Below are positions 8,954 through 18,429 of a DNA stretch of 33,268 nt, piece by piece. Below the pieces are notes generated by a model. That model had not been told where the DNA came from, did no database searches, and saw only the letters and a program-made list of their open reading frames with translations. The stretch lies in NCBI GenBank assembly GCA_018698975.1, contig JABIPQ010000062.1, forward strand, positions 1 to 33,268. Reading direction: 5' to 3'. The position numbers and the translations under genes were made by a program. Numbering within the stretch: the stretch's first letter is position 1; each line of letters begins with the position of its first letter. This stretch comes from Gammaproteobacteria bacterium. Lineage in GTDB: Bacteria > Pseudomonadota > Gammaproteobacteria > Pseudomonadales > Pseudohongiellaceae.

Positions 8954-10303
8954 ATGGATAAATTTAATTTACAGATTCGTCTCGGCATTATCCTCCTCAT
9001 ATTTTTTGTGATTGCCATTGTTTTCCAGACATTAAGATCTACTAATGTTGCTGACATAAAAATCCGGCAAGAGGAAGAGTCCATTACTGAACTGGTGAAC
9101 AATATGTTCGCTATTATGCAAAATGGCTCTGATTTAAATTTTAATCTGGAAGACAGGCCAGCATTATTACAGCAGTTGATGGCCCTGGAAGATATCCGCC
9201 ATATTGATATTCAGATTCAATCTGCTAATTCTGAAAGCTCGCAGGATAGCGAATATTTGCTTGGTCAAATCAATGCACCAGGCTGGTATATCGCAATGGT
9301 CTATCCTGACACCAAAGCTGAAATAAAAACATTCCAGCAGAGCAACGGCGATACTGTCAGCCTGTATGTCGATCCCGGTGATGAGATAGAAGATGTATGG
9401 TTAGAAACGCGTAATCGCCTTGTGACTTCATTCTTGTTTCTGGTGTCATTGATAGCGGCTGTTATCTATTTCACCAAGCGCTGGATGAGGCCTGTTGATT
9501 CGATAATTTATGTGCTGGAGCAAGTGGAGTTAGGTGATTTTAGTCGGCGTATTTCTGGATCCAGTTTGCCCGAGCTTAGGAAAATTTCCGATCACATCAA
9601 TCATCTGACTAACAGGCTTGGCAGCACCAAGTCAGAGAATGAACGCTTAACGCGTAAATCCATAACGGTACAGGAACAGGAAAGGCGCCACCTGGCTCAG
9701 GAACTCCATGACAGTCTGGGTCAATCTGTAAGCGCTATCAAAGCCATTGCTGTTTCTATTGCGGGAAGATCCCTGGAGTCTGATCCGCTTACGTCTAAGA
9801 GCGTACAAAATATTGAAGAGATCGCCGACACAGCTTACGACAGCGTTCGCAAATTAATGACCAACCTACGTCCTTTTGTTCTGGATGAGCTCGGACTGAC
9901 AGCGGCCTTGTCACAAATGATGGATGACTGGAATGTGCATCACTAGGATACTTTTTGTCGTTATCGATTTGAAGGTGAATTCTCACAGCTACATGAAGAA
10001 CAGCAAATAAACCTTTATCGTATTGTGCAGGAGGCGCTGACCAATATTTCAAAATACGCCAGGGCAGAAAATGTCAGTATTACCTTGAGCGGTAATGAGA
10101 TTATCTCCTTACTGATAGTGGATGATGGTATAGGTTTTTCCATGAATGCAATGACCCGAAACATGGGATTGAACGGAATAAGGGACAGGGTCACTTTTCT
10201 ACAAGGTGAATTTGAACTTGCCAGTAAGCCCGGTAGAGGCGTGTCAATTCATATAGAATTTCCCAGAGTAAGCTACTTCAGGAGGAGGTCGAGTGACTAT
10301 TAA
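8954..10303 (+). pseudogene. NarX/UhpB-type sensor histidine kinase interrupted by an in-frame TAG
   Basis: Reading through one TAG at 9944-9946 gives a continuous 449-codon sensor kinase in a single frame. Residues 10-27 and about 157-174 are membrane segments around a periplasmic sensor region of about 125 residues. A HAMP-like linker (about 175-225) follows, then the HisKA_3 dimerisation helix with phospho-acceptor His252 (RRHLAQELHDSLGQ). Beyond the stop the frame continues as DTFCRYRFEGEF, then the ATPase domain: RIVQEALTNISKYA (N box, from about 356), VDDGIGF and GLNGIRDRV. The truncated product (8954-9946, 330 residues) would lack all ATP-binding parts. The downstream piece could open only at a GTG at 10025 without a ribosome site. 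TAG is an ordinary stop elsewhere in the window. The gene overlaps the response regulator by 11 bases. A sequencing error is possible. Confidence 0.85.
9944..9946 (+). other. premature amber codon in the sensor kinase
   Basis: This TAG falls between the histidine box and the N box, after DDWNVHH and before DTFCRYRF. Frame and protein similarity continue on both sides with no shift, so a single substitution (for example from CAG) would explain it. Confidence 0.9.
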
Positions 10304-10937
10304 CAAGTTAAGGATAATATTGGTTGATGACCATGCGGTGGTGCGCACGGGCTATCGATTGCTGCTTGAGAATGATCCGAAAATTGAAGTCATTGCCGAA
10401 CTGGAAAGTGGCGAAGAGGCCAACCAGCAAGCCAGGGAACTCAATCCTGATGTAATTGTGATGGATCTTTCCATGCCAGGTATGGGGGGGCTGGAAGCCA
10501 TTCGTCGTATCAAAGCTAAAAACCCTGAAATTTATATTCTGGTGTTTACCATGCACGACAACGTAAGTTTTGTAGAGCATGCTTTGGAAGCAGGAGCTGC
10601 AGGGTATATCACCAAGAATAATGCCCCCAATGTGCTGATTGAAGCTGTGCACAAGATTGCCAAGGGGGAGATTTATATCGAACCTGGGTTGAAGAATGAA
10701 ATGAATGTGCAGCATAAGCTGGGTAAAGGGTCGGCGCTGTCAAATCTTTCTCATCGTGAGTTTCAAATATTCTGCCTGTTTGCTGAAGGGCTTAATGCTA
10801 ACGACATTGCCAGTGACCTTTCACTAAGCGTAAAAACAGTGGCTAACTACCAGACCCAGATCAAGGAAAAGCTCGCCGTTAGCAGCACCACTGAACTGGT
10901 AAAGCTGGCTATCAGCAATGGCATTATTCAGATCTAG
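10293..10937 (+). CDS. NarL/FixJ-family response regulator with LuxR-type DNA-binding domain
   Basis: The 214-residue protein starts at GTG 10293, behind a strong GGAGGAGG ribosome site. Residues 1-120 form a receiver domain: Asp12/Asp13 (VDDH), phospho-acceptor Asp58 (VIVMDLSMPG), Thr86 (LVFTMHD) and Lys108 (GYITKNN). Residues about 148-208 are a LuxR-type helix-turn-helix (LSHREFQIFCLFAEGLNANDIA). It should bind DNA as a dimer when phosphorylated. It overlaps the kinase gene by 11 bases, so the two were clearly a translationally coupled pair. With the kinase broken, it would be an orphan unless another phospho-donor serves it. Its targets are not shown; the receptor gene starting 127 bases downstream is a candidate by position only. 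Confidence 0.95.
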   Translation: MTINKLRIILVDDHAVVRTGYRLLLENDPKIEVIAELESGEEANQQARELNPDVIVMDLSMPGMGGLEAIRRIKAKNPEIYILVFTMHDNVSFVEHALEAGAAGYITKNNAPNVLIEAVHKIAKGEIYIEPGLKNEMNVQHKLGKGSALSNLSHREFQIFCLFAEGLNANDIASDLSLSVKTVANYQTQIKEKLAVSSTTELVKLAISNGIIQI

Positions 10938-11017
10938 GATTGCTTTTAAAAACGCTGTTTAGCGCCTGCTTACGGTAAAAAATCGGGATCAGCATCCAAG
11001 GCAAGAAAAGCAGAAGC

Positions 11018-11026
11018 TGATATAAT
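11018..11026 (+). promoter_or_regulatory. extended -10 promoter for the TonB-dependent receptor
   Basis: TGATATAAT at 11018-11026 is a perfect extended -10 (TGnTATAAT). No convincing -35 box lies 17 bases upstream, which is usual for this promoter class. Transcription would begin about 30 bases before the receptor ATG, whose ribosome site is GGGG. Confidence 0.6.
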
Positions 11027-11064
11027 CGATTTTCTTTTTTACCTTCCATTTTCCAGGGGAATTA

Positions 11065-13596
11065 ATGCGCGGTTACTATCGGGCTTCGTGTCGAGCTCTC
11101 GATAAGGTCAGAATACCTGCTGTGATTTTTTCATGGGTATTGTTGTTACAGGCAGGAAGTCTTCTTGCCCAGGAAAATGGCGGCACAGTTATTGAAGAAA
11201 TTACTGTCATCGGAACAACACCGGGTTCCGGGCTGGGTGTGGATATCAATAAAATCCCTTTTGCAGTAAGAAGCATTGGCAGTAACGATTTGCAACAGGC
11301 GCAAAGCCTGGATCTGACCGATTACCTCAATCACAAAACTCCTGGCGTTAATATCAATTCTGCACAGAATAATCCTCTACAGCCGGATTTATTGTTTCGT
11401 GGCTTTACTGCTTCACCATTATTAGGTTTACCGCAGGGCATAGCGGTTTATCAGAATGGTGCGCGCATTAATGAGCCATTAGGGGATTCGGTGAACTGGG
11501 ATTTACTACCCGAGTCTGCGGTAAGCAGCATTGACCTGATTAGCGGTTCTGATCCCTTGTTTGGACTGAATACGCTGGGTGGTGCACTGGTGTTGAATAT
11601 GAAAAATGGTTTCAATTTCAGTGGTAACCAGGCAGAAATTTATAGTGGCTCCTGGAACAGAACTGTCGCCAATATTGAAAGCGGCGGCAATGATGGTGAA
11701 CTGGGATATTACTTAAACTTGTCACGTTTTGAAGAAGATGGCTGGCGTCCCTTTTCAGCCTCTGAAAACATTAATTTTTATAGCGCCATTAGCTGGCGTA
11801 ATGAGGAATATTCCACGCTTGATTTAACCTACCAGCGCGGTGACAGTGATTTACGAGGTAATGGACCCGCACCTTTAGGTCTGATGGCGCTACAAAGAGA
11901 TGCCATTTTTACTGCCCCGGATATTACAAATAACCTGATGGACATGGTGACACTGGATACTACCCACTTCCTGACACCTGAAATTCAGTTTGCTGGTTCA
12001 GCATTCTGGCGTAAGAACCGCACGTCTTCTTTTAATGGTGATGCCTCAGAATATGGTTTATGTGCTTATGCCGGAGGAGCACAGTCTCTGTTTGAAGATT
12101 TTGAGGAGCTGGAAGAGGATCTTAAGGGTGAGCTTGGAATTGAGCTGGATGATATCTGTGCAGGGCAAGAAAGTAGCATCAATAGTCTGGATGACCTGGA
12201 AAGGCTTATTGCGCAACAAGCACTGATTAATGGTCTTGATGCTGAAGACTTCGAGCCGGAAGATATAAGCTCAGAATTATCCGGTACTGGAACTCTTAGT
12301 GATGAGGCGATTAATAATCTCAGTAATCGTCGTCAGGAAATGGAAGGACTTGATGGCAAGTTTATTTTTACTCAGGATTTTTTTGGTTTTCCCAGTCAGC
12401 TTACCGTGGGCGGTAGCTATCTGAAGGGCAATACAAAATTTAATGCCGTGGTGGAATTGTCCCGCCTTGATCCTCTGACGCGCAGCACTGAAAACCTTGG
12501 TGTCGGTTCCTTTTTGGACGAGCAGGCAACGCAAATCAAAACAGTGTCTGAAGTATTCAGCCTGTATTTTTTGAATATGCTGGATTTAAGCAACAGACTG
12601 ACCCTGACATTCGGCGGGCGTTATAACGATACCGACATTAGTTTGCGTGATCGTTCGGGCGAGCGCCCCGAGCTTAATGGCGATCATCAATTTACACGTT
12701 TTAATCCCACCGTTGGCATCACCTATGATGCGACAGAAACTATGAATGTTTACGCTTCCTATAGTGAGTCGAATCGGGTCCCGACGCCTATCGAACTGGC
12801 CTGTAATGAAGGTGTCTTCACCCTGGCACAGGAGTTTGCCAACGCCGCGGGTGAAGACCCGGACGATATTGATTTTGAATGCCGGCTGCCCAATGCCTTC
12901 CTGGCAGATCCGCCTCTTGATGATGTGGTAACTAAAAACCTGGAGTTGGGAATGCGTGGTGATGTTGCCTCCATGGATTATCAGCTGGGCCTTTTCCATA
13001 CTACCAATGATGATGATATTTTATTTCAGACCACGGGCAGATCTACTGGTCTGTTTGCCAATGTTGATCAGACAAAACGCTGGGGACTTGAGTCAGCGGT
13101 GAGCGGCAGTCTTGATCAGTTCGACTGGTACGCATCTTTATCAGTGATACAGGCAACCTTTGAAGATAATTTCGATGTGCTTAGTCCTAATCACCCCGCC
13201 GCAGATGAAGAAGGTGTTGTCCCTGTTACTAGTGGCGATCACATTCCCGGCATTCCGGAAAGTCTGCTCAAGATAGGTGGTGATTATCAGCTCGGTAATC
13301 TGGTGCTTGGCGTTGAAGCAATTTATAACGCCAGCCAATACCTGCGTGGTGATGAGAGTAATGATCTGGATAAGGTTGATGGTTATATGTTGGTCAATCT
13401 GCGAGCGCAATACAGTCTCGGCGATAACTTTTCCCTTTTTGCGCGTGTCACCAATGCCCTGGATAAAGACTATGAAAATTTTGGCATCCTGGGAGAGGAT
13501 CCAACGAAAGTGATATCGAACATTGATGATACGCCGATTTTTCTTGGTGTTGGTGCGCCGAGGGCGGCGTGGGTAGGATTACGATTCAGGTTTTAA
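11065..13596 (+). CDS. TonB-dependent outer-membrane receptor
   Basis: The 843-residue protein has a long-headed signal sequence (hydrophobic stretch about 17-34, cleavage near LLAQ) and a TonB-box-like EEITVIG at 44-50. The plug domain follows, with PGVNINSAQNNPLQPDLLFRG-like and GDSVNWDLLP and LFGLNTLGGAL patterns. A 22-strand-type barrel then ends in the aromatic RFRF terminus needed for outer-membrane assembly. The family imports siderophores, vitamin B12, metals, sugars or peptides with TonB energy; no ligand can be assigned. Residues about 333-425 form an unusually acidic, Leu/Glu-rich insertion bounded early by Cys333 and Cys365. Cys580 and Cys606 flank another acidic segment, so disulfide-pinned extracellular loops are likely. 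The gene has its own extended -10 promoter and is convergent with a CDF transporter. Confidence 0.92.
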   Translation: MRGYYRASCRALDKVRIPAVIFSWVLLLQAGSLLAQENGGTVIEEITVIGTTPGSGLGVDINKIPFAVRSIGSNDLQQAQSLDLTDYLNHKTPGVNINSAQNNPLQPDLLFRGFTASPLLGLPQGIAVYQNGARINEPLGDSVNWDLLPESAVSSIDLISGSDPLFGLNTLGGALVLNMKNGFNFSGNQAEIYSGSWNRTVANIESGGNDGELGYYLNLSRFEEDGWRPFSASENINFYSAISWRNEEYSTLDLTYQRGDSDLRGNGPAPLGLMALQRDAIFTAPDITNNLMDMVTLDTTHFLTPEIQFAGSAFWRKNRTSSFNGDASEYGLCAYAGGAQSLFEDFEELEEDLKGELGIELDDICAGQESSINSLDDLERLIAQQALINGLDAEDFEPEDISSELSGTGTLSDEAINNLSNRRQEMEGLDGKFIFTQDFFGFPSQLTVGGSYLKGNTKFNAVVELSRLDPLTRSTENLGVGSFLDEQATQIKTVSEVFSLYFLNMLDLSNRLTLTFGGRYNDTDISLRDRSGERPELNGDHQFTRFNPTVGITYDATETMNVYASYSESNRVPTPIELACNEGVFTLAQEFANAAGEDPDDIDFECRLPNAFLADPPLDDVVTKNLELGMRGDVASMDYQLGLFHTTNDDDILFQTTGRSTGLFANVDQTKRWGLESAVSGSLDQFDWYASLSVIQATFEDNFDVLSPNHPAADEEGVVPVTSGDHIPGIPESLLKIGGDYQLGNLVLGVEAIYNASQYLRGDESNDLDKVDGYMLVNLRAQYSLGDNFSLFARVTNALDKDYENFGILGEDPTKVISNIDDTPIFLGVGAPRAAWVGLRFRF

Positions 13597-13607
13597 GATA
13601 GTCGCAA

Positions 13608-13650
13608 GTTACAAGGTACAAGGTACAAGATAAAAGATGGAAGATAAAAG
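13608..13650. repeat. heptad-repeat element 4, left array
   Basis: Six perfect 7-base units follow the receptor stop codon: GTTACAA, GGTACAA twice, GATAAAA, GATGGAA, GATAAAA. The period and the purine-rich G..NNAA pattern match the arms at 3215, 14738 and 22531, but the unit sequence drifts within the array. Confidence 0.8.
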
Positions 13651-13656
13651 TAGTAG

Positions 13657-13706
13657 GCCGGAAGAGCGTAGCGATGTCCGGCTTGTAGGAGCGGTTTCAA
13701 CCGCGA
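13657..13706. repeat. two adjacent REP-like palindromes
   Basis: The first (13657-13682) pairs GCCGGA with TCCGGC around AGAGCGTAGCGATG. The second (13685-13706) is GTAGGAGCGG with the stem GCGGTT/AACCGC. Both resemble REP families scattered through Pseudomonas-like genomes. The first recurs at 32954 and, in variant form, at 33032. No REP-associated transposase is in the window. Confidence 0.75.
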
Positions 13707-13770
13707 ATGAAATCCAAGTTAAAAACTAAAAAAGTATTGACTCCCAAAACTCAAAAAAATAATTGTTAAG

Positions 13771-13797
13771 CTCCTTCCTCCTTCCTCCTTCCTCCTA
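13771..13797. repeat. heptad-repeat element 4, right array overlapping a stop codon
   Basis: Three exact CTCCTTC units plus a partial fourth (inverse GAAGGAG) run directly into the TAG stop of the CDF transporter gene. As in the element at 3281, the purine heptads begin on the minus strand immediately after a stop codon. Between this and the REP pair (13707-13770) is A/T-rich sequence with no gene. Confidence 0.75.
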
Positions 13798-14700
13798 GTC
13801 TTTCAAATCCGGCTCAAAGAAACACCACACCACTTCCGGGAAAGCGCGACGAAATTTTTCTTCACATTTATTAATGGCGTGAATCAGCTCAGTATCTGAA
13901 GGCTGCGGTGTCATGCGCGCTTTGATGGCTACCATTACATCACTACCTAATTGCAGGGTGAGCAGGTTATAGACTTCATCAATACTTTCCTGTTCGTTCA
14001 ATAAACTGATCATGGCGTCATATTTTGTTGTTTCCACACCTTGACCTATGATCAGGTCTTTCACTTCCTTGCCAATTAAAATAGCTATAATCAGCAGCAG
14101 GATACCAATCACAATGCTGCCAAATGCATCGTAAATAGGGTTGCCAGTGATCATGGTAAGAGTGACCGCGAGAAGCGCAAACACCAGGCCGAAAAGGGCG
14201 GCGATATCTTCACCAAAAATGACCATCAACTCACTTTGACGGGTTTCCTTGAACCAGCGATAGTAAGACCGTATTCCTCTCACTTTATTAATTTCCCTCA
14301 TGCATCCGGCCAGGGATAAGCTTTCCGCAATAATGGCAAATACCAGCACACCGATGGCAATTAACGGAGAGGATAGTCCGTCGGTTTCATGCAGTTTGTG
14401 ACTGCCTTCGTAAATAGAAAATAAGCCACCCATACTAAAGAGCATGATGGCGACAATGAAAGACCAGAAATAAACCGTTTTGCCGTAACCCAGTGGATGT
14501 TTCAGGTCAGGAGGGCGCTTGGCATTTTTTACACCCAGCAACAGTAAACCCTGGTTTCCGCAATCCGCAAAAGAGTGAATACTTTCCGCCATCATGGAGC
14601 CTGAGTTGGTGATAAAAGCCGCGACAAGCTTGGCGATAGCAATAGCAAAGTTTGCCACCAGGGCGTAGATAATTGATTTTACTGAGTTGGCTTGGGCCAT
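13795..14700 (-). CDS. cation diffusion facilitator (CDF) family transporter
   Basis: A 301-residue inner-membrane protein with six predicted membrane segments and a cytoplasmic C-terminal domain of about 80 residues. CDF proteins export Zn2+ or other divalent metals in exchange for protons. Segment 2 has the metal-site pattern ESIHSFADCGNQ (His42, Asp46). Segment 5 reads FGEDIAALFGL with Glu163/Asp164 rather than the HxxxD of YiiP, which resembles the ZnT9-like subgroup (also KHPLGYGKTVYFWSF). Metal specificity is therefore uncertain. The C-terminal region (about 215-301) fits the dimerisation domain. The gene is downstream of purA on the same strand but separated from it by a heptad-repeat hairpin. 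Its end overlaps another repeat array, convergent with the receptor. Confidence 0.9.
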   Translation of the reverse strand: MAQANSVKSIIYALVANFAIAIAKLVAAFITNSGSMMAESIHSFADCGNQGLLLLGVKNAKRPPDLKHPLGYGKTVYFWSFIVAIMLFSMGGLFSIYEGSHKLHETDGLSSPLIAIGVLVFAIIAESLSLAGCMREINKVRGIRSYYRWFKETRQSELMVIFGEDIAALFGLVFALLAVTLTMITGNPIYDAFGSIVIGILLLIIAILIGKEVKDLIIGQGVETTKYDAMISLLNEQESIDEVYNLLTLQLGSDVMVAIKARMTPQPSDTELIHAINKCEEKFRRAFPEVVWCFFEPDLKD

Positions 14701-14737
14701 TAAAAGGCTCCGGATTTTGAGCTAGATAAAAGTTATT

Positions 14738-14814
14738 AGGAAAAAGGAAAAAGGATAAAAGTGGTCCAGGTTTCTAGAAAGTTTCGGCCCCTTTATCCTT
14801 TATCTTTTTTCCTT
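14738..14814. repeat. heptad-repeat hairpin element 2 (between purA and the CDF gene)
   Basis: The left arm (14738-14761) is GGAAAAA twice, then GGATAAA. The right arm (14789-14814) is TTTATCC, TTTATCT, TTTTTCC. The right arm shares 24 identical bases with element 1. The core holds the palindrome TTTCTAGAAA at 14771-14780 followed by GTTTCGGCCCC, which resembles the reverse complement of the core of element 3. It could act as the purA terminator. Confidence 0.8.
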
Positions 14815-14823
14815 AATCCGAAA

Positions 14824-16125
<1,302 letters not shown>

Positions 16126-16158
16126 TTACTAGTTCAATGAGAGTTAAAAGAAAATAAA

Positions 16159-17343
16159 TTATTTAAGGGGATTTACCTGCCAGCTTCCGTCAGTATTCAC
16201 CAACTCAAACTCGCATCCCATTTCGGTAGCAGATTCTGACTGCCCCGGGAAAGCACTGATAACGTGCTGTCCTTTCAGACGCAGTGAATCAATTGTCGCT
16301 TGTAGTGCAGGATCATCGTCAGCAGGTGCAAAAATACGTTTTGCAGGCGCAAAAGTTTTCTTGCCCTGAGCGAGGAGAATTTTCAGATCAGCATCAAATC
16401 CGGTTGCCGCCCTTGCTCTGCCAAAACCTTCACCAATATCATCATAACGACCGCCATTGGCAATGGCTTCTCCATAACTGCTGACATAAGCGGCAAAAAC
16501 TACGCCCGTGTGATATTCATAACCCCGCAACTCACCCAGATCAAAATACAGGGATTGCTCAGGAAAACGCTGGTTGATAACAGCAGCAATCTGTTGCAAC
16601 TGTTCGAGGCTTTTCTTGACTTCAGGTGCCTTGGTTTTGATCTCATCAAGGGCATGATCAAGTACGCTGGCATCGCCATTAAGCGTAGACAGACTTTTAA
16701 TATTATCAATAAGTGTTCGCTCAACCGATGCATCTTGCAGCAGCTGTTCAATTTCACTGGTTGATTTTCTCTGCAAGGCAGCAAAAAGCTTCTCTTCCAG
16801 TTCCGGTGCAAGATCGGCATCTCTGGTGAGTGAGCGGTAAATATTCACATGCCCCAGCGCCAGCTGGGCTTTGTCGATGCCTGCCTGCTGCAAGGTGTGG
16901 AGCATCAAACTGATCACTTCAATGTCGCTTTCAATTCCCCGATGGCCATAAATCTCGGCACCGATTTTTAGTGGGCTGCGAGAACCCAGTAAACTTTGCG
17001 GAATTGTGTGCAGAACACTGTCCGCATAACACAGGCGGGTAGGCGCTTCGCGTTGAAGGACATGGGAGTCGATTCTGGCTACCTGAGAAGTAATATCTGC
17101 CCGTACACCCATGCCACGGCCAGTGAGCTGGTCCACGATTTTAAAGGTTTGTAATTGCAGTGCGTTACTTGGAAGTATAAGCAGGGAGTCGAGGAATTCA
17201 ATGAGTGGCGTCATGACCAGCTCATATCCCCAGGTGCTGTAAAGATCCAGAATATCCCTGCGCAGGGTTTCCAGTTGATTTGCCTGGGGCGGCAAAATTT
17301 CATCAACGCCGTCTGGTAACAGCCAGCGGTTTGCCTTGGTCAT
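16159..17343 (-). CDS. hisZ: ATP phosphoribosyltransferase regulatory subunit
   Basis: HisZ is a class II aminoacyl-tRNA-synthetase-like protein, related to HisRS but without charging activity. It partners the short form of HisG in the first step of histidine synthesis. The 394-residue chain begins WLLPDGVDEILPPQA, then YELVMTPLIEFLDSLL, motif-2-like MGVRADITSQVARI and a degenerate motif 3 (GGRYDDIGEGFGRARAATGF). Chain length and position next to purA and DUF2065 match the Pseudomonas arrangement and argue against HisRS, which is longer and carries an anticodon-binding domain. It follows the DUF2065 gene by 25 bases in one transcription unit. Its presence implies the organism has a short HisG. 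Confidence 0.94.
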   Translation of the reverse strand: MTKANRWLLPDGVDEILPPQANQLETLRRDILDLYSTWGYELVMTPLIEFLDSLLILPSNALQLQTFKIVDQLTGRGMGVRADITSQVARIDSHVLQREAPTRLCYADSVLHTIPQSLLGSRSPLKIGAEIYGHRGIESDIEVISLMLHTLQQAGIDKAQLALGHVNIYRSLTRDADLAPELEEKLFAALQRKSTSEIEQLLQDASVERTLIDNIKSLSTLNGDASVLDHALDEIKTKAPEVKKSLEQLQQIAAVINQRFPEQSLYFDLGELRGYEYHTGVVFAAYVSSYGEAIANGGRYDDIGEGFGRARAATGFDADLKILLAQGKKTFAPAKRIFAPADDDPALQATIDSLRLKGQHVISAFPGQSESATEMGCEFELVNTDGSWQVNPLK

Positions 17344-17368
17344 CGTATTTCAGGGCCGTGTTAAAAAA

Positions 17369-17554
17369 CTAATTAATAAAGTACAGCAGTGCTATGCCTG
17401 TAATCATACTTCCCAGTCCAATCAGGCGCAGGGAAGAATCGCTAATTTCTGCAAGCGTTGCCACCAGTTTGCGCCAACGGCCTGGATATAAAAAAGGGAT
17501 TATACCTTCAATCACTAACATGAGACTGAAGGCTATTCCTATTTCATCCCACAT
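17369..17554 (-). CDS. DUF2065 (YjeT-like) small membrane protein
   Basis: A 61-residue protein with two hydrophobic segments (about 5-22 and 42-60) around PGRWRKLVATLAEI. This is the YjeT/DUF2065 family found next to hflC and purA across gammaproteobacteria. The ATG overlaps the hflC stop as TAATG, so the two are translationally coupled. The function is unknown; context suggests an accessory of the HflKC membrane complex. Confidence 0.9.
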   Translation of the reverse strand: MWDEIGIAFSLMLVIEGIIPFLYPGRWRKLVATLAEISDSSLRLIGLGSMITGIALLYFIN

Positions 17555-18429
17555 TAATCAGATTGAGTGCTTTTGTTCAAATATTTGAAAAAATCACTAT
17601 CAGGGCTGATTACCAGGACATCACCATAGTCACTAAAGGTATCTATGTAGGCATTTAAACTACGAGTGAAGCCATAGAATTCAGCATCCTGATTAAATGC
17701 TTCGGCGTAAGTAGCTGATGCCGTGGCATCGCCTTCACCGCGAATATATTCAGCATCACGATAGGCGTTGGCTTCTATAACGACGCTTTCACGATCGGCT
17801 TCTGCCCGAATACCTTCTGCGAGTTCTTCACCGGTGGAGCGTAGCTCGCGGGCTTCTTCCTGTCGTTCAGTGTTCATGCGCTGATACACGGATTCACTGA
17901 CATTAGGAGGCAAGTCAATTTTCTTGACGCGGATGTCGATGACTTCGATACCAAATTCGTTTTGGGCAATGGTGTTCAATTCTTCTGTCAGTTCAGTCAT
18001 CAGGGAGTCTCTTTCCCCGGATACCACTTCATGAACCGTACGTGTGCCGAACTGGTTGCGCAGGCCTGTATTGATGCGCTGGGCCAGCAGGTTGTTAGCC
18101 CGGCTTTCATCACCTGAGGTAGCACGGTAATAATCGGCAGTGTTATGTACGCGCCATTTGGCATAGGAATCCACTTCCAGGTATTCCTTTTCCGCCGTCA
18201 GGAAACTCTGCGCCGGAGCATCCAGTGTTTGCATGCGACCATCAAATTTAAGCACGGTGTGTACGCCGGGCATTTTGCCATGAATGCCGGGAGGAACATC
18301 AAAATTGGTTACTTCGCCAAAGGTCAGTAGCACTGCGCGGTCTATTTCTTTGACCACATACAGGCAGTTGTAGGCAATGATCAAACCCAGTGCCATGGCA
18401 ATCAGGGTAAAAAGTGTTGAATTTTTCAT
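17554..18429 (-). CDS. hflC: HflC, SPFH-domain modulator of FtsH
   Basis: HflC pairs with HflK in a large membrane cage that surrounds and limits the FtsH protease. The 291-residue protein has one N-terminal membrane anchor (about 5-24) and then an SPFH/band-7 domain (YVVKEIDRAVLLTFGEV, GIHGKMPGVHTVLKFDGR). A long charged helix (about 190-245, rich in Glu/Arg/Ala) follows, and a C-terminal region LNAYIDTFSDYGDVLVISPDSDFFKYL. The bulk lies in the periplasm. Its start overlaps the hflK stop (ATGA) and its stop overlaps the DUF2065 start, so dosage is tightly coupled. Confidence 0.97.
   Translation of the reverse strand: MKNSTLFTLIAMALGLIIAYNCLYVVKEIDRAVLLTFGEVTNFDVPPGIHGKMPGVHTVLKFDGRMQTLDAPAQSFLTAEKEYLEVDSYAKWRVHNTADYYRATSGDESRANNLLAQRINTGLRNQFGTRTVHEVVSGERDSLMTELTEELNTIAQNEFGIEVIDIRVKKIDLPPNVSESVYQRMNTERQEEARELRSTGEELAEGIRAEADRESVVIEANAYRDAEYIRGEGDATASATYAEAFNQDAEFYGFTRSLNAYIDTFSDYGDVLVISPDSDFFKYLNKSTQSD

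Noticed and set aside
9944-9946. Amber recoding (pyrrolysine or suppressor) in the kinase
   Set aside because: The response regulator and the CDF gene use TAG as their natural stop, and nothing near the codon suggests a recoding element.
10025-10303. Separate small ATPase-domain gene starting at GTG 10025
   Set aside because: It has no ribosome site and begins inside a conserved helix. It is the in-frame continuation of the kinase after the TAG.
13608-13800. CRISPR array
   Set aside because: The repeats are 7 bases long with no spacers of regular size, and no cas gene is present.
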